Assembly (NCBI GenBank): GCA_023263825.1
Contig: JALQUJ010000185.1
Span: 1 to 5,283 of the forward strand
Source: Porticoccus sp.
Lineage (GTDB): Bacteria > Pseudomonadota > Gammaproteobacteria > Pseudomonadales > Porticoccaceae
Reading direction: 5' to 3'
Length of the DNA stretch: 5,283 nt
Shown: positions 1 through 5,250 of the stretch, in pieces
Position numbering within the stretch: the first letter of the stretch is position 1
Layout of the letters: every line of letters starts with the position of its first letter
The notes under the pieces: generated by a model
Databases searched by the model: none
What the model was told of the DNA's origin: nothing
What the model saw: only the letters and a program-made list of their open reading frames with translations
Position numbers and translations under genes: made by a program

Positions 1-55
1 TACCTCAAGTCGACTACCTAATAAAACCAAGGGAAATAGAGTGATAGGATTTTAA

Positions 56-301
56 TCAGGCTATCTGCTCTTGTTCTAAATATTGCATCAGTTCTTGGTA
101 ACCTCCAACGTATTCTTCACCATGAAATATCTGTGGCACTGTACGCACTGGTTTTCCAACAGTTTTAGCCAAATCATCCTGGCTAATGCCTTCTTCATGG
201 ATATCAACATAACGAAATTCTAAATCCTTAGACTCCATGACTGCCTTTGCCTGACGGCAATAACCACAACCTTCACGTCCAAATATCGTAAAGCGTTTCA
301 T
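56..301 (-). CDS. grxA: Glutaredoxin, GrxA type, with a CGYC active site
   Basis: This is a complete 81-residue glutaredoxin, a cytosolic thiol-disulfide oxidoreductase that is recharged by glutathione. GrxA-type proteins are known to reduce ribonucleotide reductase and other disulfides. The redox motif is Cys12-Gly-Tyr-Cys15, preceded by the GrxA-like FGREG. Other family marks are YVDIHEEGI (31-39), GKPVRTVPQIF (49-59) with the cis-proline at 56, and the glutathione-binding GGY at 66-68. Length and pattern fit E. coli GrxA (85 residues) better than GrxC, as recalled. The oddity is glycine at position 13, where classical glutaredoxins have proline (CPYC). The ATG start is backed by a strong AAGGAG site seven bases upstream. 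The gene is divergent from glyQ and shares the 467-base gap with it. Family assignment is firm; the grxA symbol rests on resemblance. Confidence 0.93.
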   Translation of the reverse strand: MKRFTIFGREGCGYCRQAKAVMESKDLEFRYVDIHEEGISQDDLAKTVGKPVRTVPQIFHGEEYVGGYQELMQYLEQEQIA

Positions 302-308
302 ATCAGCT

Positions 309-314
309 CTCCTT
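309..314 (-). promoter_or_regulatory. Ribosome binding site of the glutaredoxin gene
   Basis: On the minus strand the bases read AAGGAG, a near-perfect Shine-Dalgarno sequence, seven bases before the ATG whose first base is at 301. It fixes the start codon and suggests efficient translation. Confidence 0.85.
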
Positions 315-434
315 CGTCATAACTAATCTGAATTGCTAGTGCCTTCTAGCTAACTATCTAGCTTTTGCTATTAAGAAAACACGTTATTGATTAGTAAACA
401 CTATAACCTACCCCAATATTAATAGCTCTACTTA

Positions 435-463
435 ATAATATCTATGTAGGTAATAGCTGTTAG
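435..463 (-). promoter_or_regulatory. Candidate sigma70 promoter for the glutaredoxin gene
   Basis: Read on the minus strand, CTAACA (458-463, four of six matches to TTGACA) is followed 17 bases later by TATTAT (435-440, five of six matches to TATAAT). Transcription would start near 428 and leave a leader of about 125 bases. The region is AT-rich, so chance matches are likely. A second -10-like hexamer, TATAGT at 400-405, lacks a recognisable -35 box. Confidence 0.35.
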
Positions 464-708
464 CAATCTATATGTTTTCTATTCTTAAGCATGATCATAA
501 GTAGTACAAAACCAATTTTCTTCATCGGATAAATTTCCATTTTCTAGCGATATCGAACAAACCATATCAAACCCATTGGGCAAAATATATGGAAGCCATC
601 ATGGGAGATATAAAGGCCCTTTTATTTTTACAATTTCATTCAAAATTATCGTTTGTTACTTCCTTCTCCTTGCTATTGCCACAAATCCATTAAGAACAAG
701 AAAAAGCC

Positions 709-737
709 TTACTATTCAGGGGTTGCAACCTTATAAT
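709..737 (+). promoter_or_regulatory. Probable sigma70 promoter of the glyQ cluster
   Basis: A perfect TATAAT lies at 732-737. Seventeen bases upstream is TTACTA (709-714), a weak -35 box matching three of six consensus bases. Transcription would start near 744, giving a leader of about 25 bases that contains the ribosome site. The bases between the -10 box and the predicted start (TGTCGGC) are GC-rich. Such discriminators are common in ppGpp/DksA-controlled promoters of translation genes, so stringent control is possible but inferred. The spacer contains the palindrome GGTTGCAACC (721-730). Confidence 0.6.
721..730. repeat. Perfect 10-base palindrome in the glyQ promoter spacer
   Basis: GGTTGCAACC equals its own reverse complement. 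It ends one base before the TATAAT box, so a protein bound there would collide with RNA polymerase. It could be an operator half-site cluster or simply chance; no matching regulator is encoded in the window. Confidence 0.5.
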
Positions 738-756
738 TGTCGGCTTTGCATGCTAC

Positions 757-761
757 AGGGG
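757..761 (+). promoter_or_regulatory. Ribosome binding site deciding the GTG start of glyQ
   Basis: AGGGG sits seven bases before the GTG at 769. An in-frame TAG at 766-768 directly precedes that GTG and rules out any start further upstream, so this site and the GTG belong together. Confidence 0.8.
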
Positions 762-768
762 AACCTAG

Positions 769-1719
769 GTGTCACAGACTACACCGGATGTTTCAACATT
801 CCAGGGGCTGGTTTTAGCCTTACAACAATTTTGGTCACGTCAAGGCTGTGTCATTTTGCAGCCGTTAGATATGGAAGTGGGCGCTGGAACATTTCATCCA
901 GCCACTTTTTTACGCGCTATTGGTCCAGAAACCTGGAACAGCGCCTATGTTCAACCCTGCCGCCGCCCAACGGACGGCCGTTATGGTGAAAACCCCAACC
1001 GCCTGCAACACTATTATCAGTTTCAAGTGGTGCTTAAGCCTTCGCCCGACAACATCCAGGACCTTTACCTGGATTCATTGCGCGAATTAGGCATTGACCC
1101 AAATGTTCACGATATCCGTTTCGTCGAAGATAACTGGGAATCACCCACATTGGGAGCCTGGGGGCTTGGCTGGGAAATCTGGTTAAACGGTATGGAAGTG
1201 ACTCAGTTTACCTACTTTCAACAGGTAGGTGGGCTTGAGTGCTATCCGGTCACCGGTGAAATTACCTATGGTCTTGAGCGTATCGCCATGTACCTACAGG
1301 GTGTAGATAGCATCTATGATTTGGTCTGGACCGAAGGGCCAGAGGGTAAAGTCACCTACGGCGATGTGTTCCACCAAAATGAAGTTGAGATGTCTACGTT
1401 CAACTTTGAAGAAGCCGATGTGGATTTCATGTTTAAGAGTTTTGATACTTATGAACAAGAAAGCCAGCGCCTGATTGAAAAAGGCCTACCATTACCAGCC
1501 TATGAAATGGTGATGAAAGCATCCCATGCCTTTAATCTTCTAGATGCCCGCCATGCTATTTCCGTTACCGAACGCCAACGGTTTATTTTGCGGGTTCGCA
1601 CCTTAGCACGAGCAGTGGCGCAGGCCTATTTTGACTCGCGACTGGCTCTAGGCTTCCCATTGGCTCCAGCCAAGCTTGCTGAAAAAGTTAAGAAACAAGC
1701 TGCGGAGCAGCAGCCATGA
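769..1719 (+). CDS. glyQ: Glycyl-tRNA synthetase alpha subunit
   Basis: This encodes the 316-residue alpha chain of the bacterial alpha2beta2 glycyl-tRNA synthetase, a cytosolic class II enzyme. The alpha chain binds ATP and glycine and makes glycyl-adenylate. The family signature is seen throughout: QPLDMEVGAGT (31-41), RRPTDGRYGENPNRLQ (65-80, the motif 2 region), FVEDNWESPTLGAWGLGWE (118-136), EVTQFTYFQQVGGLEC (143-158) and GEITYGLER (163-171, the motif 3 region). E. coli GlyQ is about 303 residues, so this is full length with a slightly long C-terminus. The start is GTG. It is fixed by an in-frame TAG immediately before it and by AGGGG seven bases upstream, and the N-terminus MSQTTP resembles the Pseudomonas protein. 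The stop overlaps the glyS start as ATGA. Residue 64 is Cys where Ser is more usual (QPCRRP). Confidence 0.98.
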   Translation: MSQTTPDVSTFQGLVLALQQFWSRQGCVILQPLDMEVGAGTFHPATFLRAIGPETWNSAYVQPCRRPTDGRYGENPNRLQHYYQFQVVLKPSPDNIQDLYLDSLRELGIDPNVHDIRFVEDNWESPTLGAWGLGWEIWLNGMEVTQFTYFQQVGGLECYPVTGEITYGLERIAMYLQGVDSIYDLVWTEGPEGKVTYGDVFHQNEVEMSTFNFEEADVDFMFKSFDTYEQESQRLIEKGLPLPAYEMVMKASHAFNLLDARHAISVTERQRFILRVRTLARAVAQAYFDSRLALGFPLAPAKLAEKVKKQAAEQQP

Positions 1720-3833
1720 ACGGAATGAATAAAGAGAATATGAGTGCAGATTTTTTAGTCGAAATTGGCACTGAAGAACTGCCGCCTAAAGCGCTGTTAA
1801 CGCTTTCTAATGCCTTCCGTGATTCTATACTTGCCCAACTGAAGCAGGAACAGCTTGGTTTTGAAGCAGTTGAATCATTTGCCTCTCCCCGCCGTTTGGC
1901 CATTACCATCAACGAACTGCAGACGGAAACACCTGCCAAGGAAATTGTCGCTTGGGGACCGCCTGTTAAAGTTGCCTTTGGTGACGATGGTAAACCAACA
2001 AAAGCCGCTGAAGCATTTGCCAAGAAAAATGGCATTGCTATTGATGATCTGGATACCAAAATAGAAAATGATGGCAAGCAGGACAAGCTCTGCCATCGTG
2101 CTACGGAACCCGGTAAAAAAACCGCTGATTTACTTGGGTCCATTGTAGAAACCTCACTTGGCTCACTCCCGATTCCCAAAAGAATGCGTTGGGGCGCCAA
2201 CCGTGAAGAGTTCGTTCGTCCGGTTCATTGGGTTGTCATGCTACTGGGTGAGAATGTTGTCGATACCACAGTAATGGGGCTTTCTGCTGGCAACACCAGC
2301 CGAGGCCATCGTTTCCATTCTACTGGCGATATCATGATTACTTCGCCCTCTAGCTATCAAAGCACCCTGCGTGATGCTTATGTTATTGCTGACTTTACCG
2401 AACGTCGTGAGATTATTCGCCAGGGTGTAACTAAAGCTGCTGAAGATCAAGGTGGTACCGCCGTTATTGATGACAGCCTGTTAAATGAAGTAACCGCACT
2501 CAATGAATGGCCGGTCCCACTGTTAGGTGGTTTTGAAGAGCGTTTCCTGGCAGTTCCAGCTGAGGCTTTAGTCTCTTCTATGGCCGAGCATCAGAAGTAT
2601 TTTCATGTGGTGGATAGTAACAACAAGCTGCTTCCACTCTTCATTACCGTTGCCAATATTGAAAGTACAGATTCAGCTCAGGTCATTAATGGTAATGAAC
2701 GAGTTATTCGTCCCCGACTGGCCGATGCCGCTTTCTTTTATGAAACTGATCTTAAGACGACCTTGGAAGCACGGCGCGAACCATTAAAAAATATTGTATT
2801 CCAGGCCAAGCTCGGTTCTATTTTTGACAAAACAGAACGTGTCGCTAAATTGGCCGAGGCACTTGCTCCCGCTATAGGAGCAGATAAAGCACTAGCAAGC
2901 CGCGCATCTGAATTAAGTAAATCTGACCTGGTCACTGAAATGGTTGGAGAGTTTGCTGACTTACAGGGAACCATGGGGCGGTATTACGCCAGCAACGATG
3001 GCGAGCATTCCGAAGTAGCCGAAGCACTATTTGAGCAATATCTGCCACGATATGCCGGTGATGATATTCCTTCCACTGCAACAGGTGCTACATTGGCACT
3101 GGCCGATAGACTCGATACATTAGTGGGTATTTTTGGAATCGGTCAGCCGCCCACAGGCTCCAAAGACCCTTTTGCTTTGAGACGTGCCAGCCTTGGTGTA
3201 CTGCGTATTATTGTGGAACGGGGTATCGACCTCGACCTGCGTGAAACCCTATCCCTGGCTATTGCTCAACACAGTACCCTAAACAAGAATTCAGAGGCTG
3301 CAGAAAAAATTGTTTTGCAAGTACTTACTTACATGCTAGATCGCTTTAAATCTTGGTATGAGGATGAAAACATCCCTACAGAAGTCTTCCTTGCGGTGGC
3401 AGAAAAGCAACTCAGCAACCCCCTTGATATTCACCAGCGAGTATTGGCTGTACACGCATTTAATCAGCTCTCGGAAGCCACAGCTCTGGCATCAGCTAAC
3501 AAACGGGTATCCAATATATTGGCCAAACAAGACGGCAACAATGTTCCTGTTGAAATAGATAATACCCTACTCGCTGATGATGCTGAAAAAGCTTTGGCCC
3601 TTTCACTGGCTGAGCTAAGCAATGTGGTTAAACCTCTAAAGCAGGGTCGTGACTATACCGATATGTTGAAACAACTGGCCAAACTACGCCAACCTGTAGA
3701 TAGCTTCTTTGATGATGTAATGGTTATGGTTGATGATGAGGCCCAACGGAATAACCGCCTGGCATTGTTACAACAGTTACGCAATTTATTTCTGGAAGTT
3801 GCTGATATTTCTCTGTTAGCCCCTGCAAAATAA
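1716..3833 (+). CDS. glyS: Glycyl-tRNA synthetase beta subunit
   Basis: This encodes the 705-residue beta chain of glycyl-tRNA synthetase, which recognises and binds tRNA-Gly and is needed for aminoacylation by the alpha2beta2 complex. Family blocks in order are FLVEIGTEELPPKAL (13-27), ASPRRLAI (56-63), LPIPKRMRWG (151-160), FVRPVHW (166-172), EWPVPLL (264-270), FLAVPAEAL (277-285), HQKYF (292-296), RPRLADAAFFYETD (332-345), GIFGIGQPPTGSKDPFALRR (471-490), ANKRVSNILAK (594-604) in the C-terminal DALR-like anticodon-binding part, and FFDDVMVMVDD (664-674). E. coli GlyS is 689 residues. The start at 1716 overlaps the glyQ stop (ATGA) and has GGAG eight bases upstream. In-frame ATGs at 1725 and 1740 also exist. 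The one at 1740 (MSADFLVEIG) gives a 697-residue protein that aligns better with relatives. No frameshift or missing block is seen. Confidence 0.97.
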   Translation: MNGMNKENMSADFLVEIGTEELPPKALLTLSNAFRDSILAQLKQEQLGFEAVESFASPRRLAITINELQTETPAKEIVAWGPPVKVAFGDDGKPTKAAEAFAKKNGIAIDDLDTKIENDGKQDKLCHRATEPGKKTADLLGSIVETSLGSLPIPKRMRWGANREEFVRPVHWVVMLLGENVVDTTVMGLSAGNTSRGHRFHSTGDIMITSPSSYQSTLRDAYVIADFTERREIIRQGVTKAAEDQGGTAVIDDSLLNEVTALNEWPVPLLGGFEERFLAVPAEALVSSMAEHQKYFHVVDSNNKLLPLFITVANIESTDSAQVINGNERVIRPRLADAAFFYETDLKTTLEARREPLKNIVFQAKLGSIFDKTERVAKLAEALAPAIGADKALASRASELSKSDLVTEMVGEFADLQGTMGRYYASNDGEHSEVAEALFEQYLPRYAGDDIPSTATGATLALADRLDTLVGIFGIGQPPTGSKDPFALRRASLGVLRIIVERGIDLDLRETLSLAIAQHSTLNKNSEAAEKIVLQVLTYMLDRFKSWYEDENIPTEVFLAVAEKQLSNPLDIHQRVLAVHAFNQLSEATALASANKRVSNILAKQDGNNVPVEIDNTLLADDAEKALALSLAELSNVVKPLKQGRDYTDMLKQLAKLRQPVDSFFDDVMVMVDDEAQRNNRLALLQQLRNLFLEVADISLLAPAK

Positions 3834-3869
3834 AAACAATTAAAAATAGAGATTACATAGTATTTAGCT

Positions 3870-4442
3870 ATGAATAAGTTGATTGTTCTGGATCGCGATG
3901 GTGTCATCAATGAAGACTCTGATGCCTATGTAAAATCGGTAGACGAATGGCTGCCGATTCCAGGAAGTATTGAAGCTATTGCCCGTTTGTCTCAGGCTGG
4001 CTATATCATTGTCGTTGCAACCAATCAGTCAGGTATTGGCCGTGGCTTGTTTGATCTCGATGATTTAGAGGCTATGCACGCCAAATTATCTGATTTAGTG
4101 CTTGATGCTGGTGGTGAGTTGGCTGGTATTTTTTATTGCCCCCACAAACCAGAAGATAATTGCAATTGCCGCAAACCTGCTTCTGGATTATTTGATGCCA
4201 TTGCCCAAGAATTTAATCTAGAATCACTATCAGGTTGCCCAACGGTAGGGGATAGTCTTCGTGATTTACAAGCTGGTCTCAGCCATCTCTGTATTCCTAT
4301 TTTGGTGCGTACAGGAAAAGGTAAAAAAACGGAATCACAGTTAATGGAGCAAAAAAATCAGGCATTACAAAATGTCCTGATCTTTGATGACCTATCCCTG
4401 GCAGTCAATTATCTTTTGGCAAATCAAGAAAAATTCGAATGA
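3870..4442 (+). CDS. gmhB: D-glycero-beta-D-manno-heptose-1,7-bisphosphate 7-phosphatase
   Basis: This 190-residue HAD-superfamily phosphatase removes the C7 phosphate of heptose-1,7-bisphosphate in the cytosol, a step towards ADP-L-glycero-D-manno-heptose for the LPS inner core. Seen directly are the HAD nucleophile motif DRDGVIN (8-14; Asp8 and the acid/base Asp10), TNQSGIGRG (51-59, motif II), the zinc cluster Cys90-Pro-His92, Cys98-Asn-Cys100, then RKP (101-103), and GDSLRDLQAG (127-136, the Mg2+ site). The zinc loop has five residues between His92 and Cys98. This is shorter than in E. coli GmhB and like the related HisB N-terminal phosphatase. The gene sits next to plsC and away from his genes, which favours GmhB over histidinol phosphatase. 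It starts 36 bases after glyS with no strong Shine-Dalgarno site (nearest purine run at 3848-3852). Its stop overlaps the plsC start. Confidence 0.92.
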   Translation: MNKLIVLDRDGVINEDSDAYVKSVDEWLPIPGSIEAIARLSQAGYIIVVATNQSGIGRGLFDLDDLEAMHAKLSDLVLDAGGELAGIFYCPHKPEDNCNCRKPASGLFDAIAQEFNLESLSGCPTVGDSLRDLQAGLSHLCIPILVRTGKGKKTESQLMEQKNQALQNVLIFDDLSLAVNYLLANQEKFE

Positions 4443-5161
4443 AAACAGCGATAGCTTTTACACGCTCAGTGATATTCTACCTTGTTTATGCTGCCACTAT
4501 GGTTGTTTTCGGCACCTTATCCTGCACTATCGGGCTATTAATGCCCTATAAAATGCGCCAAAACGTCGTTACCTGGGCTAATGCCATTATCATTAAATGG
4601 TTGAACATCAGCTGTGGTATCACCCTCAAAGTCGATGGGCTTGAAAATATCCCCAATACACCCTGTGTTGTTCTCAGCAAGCACCAATCTGGCTGGGAGA
4701 CTTTCTATCTGCAAAGAATCTTGCGACCCGTCAGTACCATTCTTAAGAAAGAGTTATTCTGGATACCCTTTTTTGGCTGGGGTCTCTATTTTATGCATCC
4801 CATCGCCATTGACCGCAGCAACCCCAGAGAAGCCATGAAACAAATTCTAGCCCAAGGAAAAACAAGGCTGGCTGAAGGGAATAACATTCTGATTTACCCC
4901 GAAGGCACACGTACTCCCGCAGGACAAGTAGGCAATTACGGTCGTAGTGGTGCTGCTTTGGCCATTGCTGCCGGAGTGCCTGTTGTACCTGTGGCTCAAA
5001 ATTCTGGTTATTGCTGGCCTGCGCACACATTTATTAAATGGCCAGGTCAAATCCATGTATCTATTGGTCAACCCATTGCTACTGAAGGTTCAAATAGCAA
5101 AGAGCTTACAGAGCAAGTTAAAGCGTGGATCGAAACCACCCAAAAAACTCTCCAGCACTAA
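4439..5161 (+). CDS. plsC: 1-acyl-sn-glycerol-3-phosphate acyltransferase (PlsC/LPLAT family)
   Basis: This 240-residue inner-membrane enzyme transfers a fatty acyl group to lysophosphatidic acid to make phosphatidic acid, the precursor of membrane phospholipids. A hydrophobic N-terminal stretch (about residues 8-36) should anchor it in the membrane. The acyltransferase blocks are SKHQSGWETF (80-89, motif I), FFGWGLYFMHPIAIDR (111-126, motif II), IYPEGTRTP (152-160, motif III) and GVPVVPVAQNSG (179-190, motif IV). Motif I reads His82-X4-Glu87 in place of the textbook HX4D; the Pseudomonas PA0005-type branch appears, from memory, to share this. The ATG overlaps the gmhB stop as ATGA with only a weak purine run upstream, so translation is probably coupled to gmhB. 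Exact substrate preference (acyl-ACP or acyl-CoA, chain length) cannot be read from the sequence. Confidence 0.93.
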   Translation: MKTAIAFTRSVIFYLVYAATMVVFGTLSCTIGLLMPYKMRQNVVTWANAIIIKWLNISCGITLKVDGLENIPNTPCVVLSKHQSGWETFYLQRILRPVSTILKKELFWIPFFGWGLYFMHPIAIDRSNPREAMKQILAQGKTRLAEGNNILIYPEGTRTPAGQVGNYGRSGAALAIAAGVPVVPVAQNSGYCWPAHTFIKWPGQIHVSIGQPIATEGSNSKELTEQVKAWIETTQKTLQH

Positions 5162-5203
5162 AATTTTTAATATATTTCTTTTCGTCCACGTGGTATTTAT
5201 CTC

Positions 5204-5209
5204 TATAGT
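5204..5209 (+). promoter_or_regulatory. Possible -10 box for the gene starting at 5251
   Basis: TATAGT matches five of six bases of the -10 consensus and lies 41 bases before the ATG at 5251. No good -35 box is found 15-18 bases upstream. The perfect palindrome CCACGTGG (5186-5193) falls where the spacer would be, and a CTCTA/TAGAG inverted repeat (5201-5218) overlaps it. The arrangement is suggestive only. Confidence 0.25.
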
Positions 5210-5250
5210 TTCCTAGAGTTACAGCATAAACCTTCTGGAAATCAATATAG

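Larger units (their letters stand above)
302..768. other. Divergent intergenic region between grxA and glyQ
   Basis: This 467-base AT-rich stretch has stops in all frames at short intervals and no convincing gene, tRNA or recognised riboswitch. It holds the control signals of both flanking genes at its two ends. In between are several short dyads: two overlapping five-base-stem hairpins (335-350 and 348-363), an imperfect dyad CTTA...TAAG (484-500) around the perfect palindrome ATGATCAT (491-498), and CGATATCG (548-555). A 30-codon frame at 601-693 has a GGAA four to six bases before its ATG, but nothing else supports it. The gap is longer than most spacers between divergent housekeeping genes, and its middle part has no assigned function. 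Confidence 0.7.

Noticed and set aside
1..55. Possible 3' end of a plus-strand gene entering from the left
   Set aside because: All three plus frames are open from the edge to stops at 19-21, 42-44 and 53-55. The tails (for example PQVDYLIKPREIE in the frame ending at 44) are too short to recognise and no frame can be preferred.
610..630. Intrinsic terminator candidate (ATAAA/TTTAT stem followed by T-rich bases)
   Set aside because: The stem is only five A-T pairs plus a G-T pair, too weak for a terminator, and no gene ends just upstream of it.
601..693. 30-codon hydrophobic frame with GGAA upstream, possible leader peptide of glyQ
   Set aside because: It has only one internal glycine codon, lies upstream of the likely glyQ promoter, and is not followed by an attenuator-like hairpin and T run.
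302..768. tRNA, T-box or other riboswitch upstream of glyQ
   Set aside because: No cloverleaf, T-loop consensus or long structured leader was found, and the predicted glyQ leader is only about 25 bases.
576..989. 137-residue frame with a TTG start, partly overlapping glyQ
   Set aside because: Its second half lies out of frame inside the highly conserved glyQ sequence, its first half runs through the promoter region, and its product resembles no family.
1688..2200. 170-residue minus-strand frame opposite glyS
   Set aside because: It is antisense to conserved GlyS coding sequence, has a low-complexity serine- and alanine-rich product, and shows no family motif.
3834..3869. Separate promoter for gmhB in the gap after glyS
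   Set aside because: The 36 bases are AT-rich, but no -10 and -35 pair with acceptable spacing could be found.
5162..5200. Terminator after plsC
   Set aside because: The stretch is A/T-rich but has no GC-rich stem followed by a T run; CCACGTGG is a palindrome without a loop.
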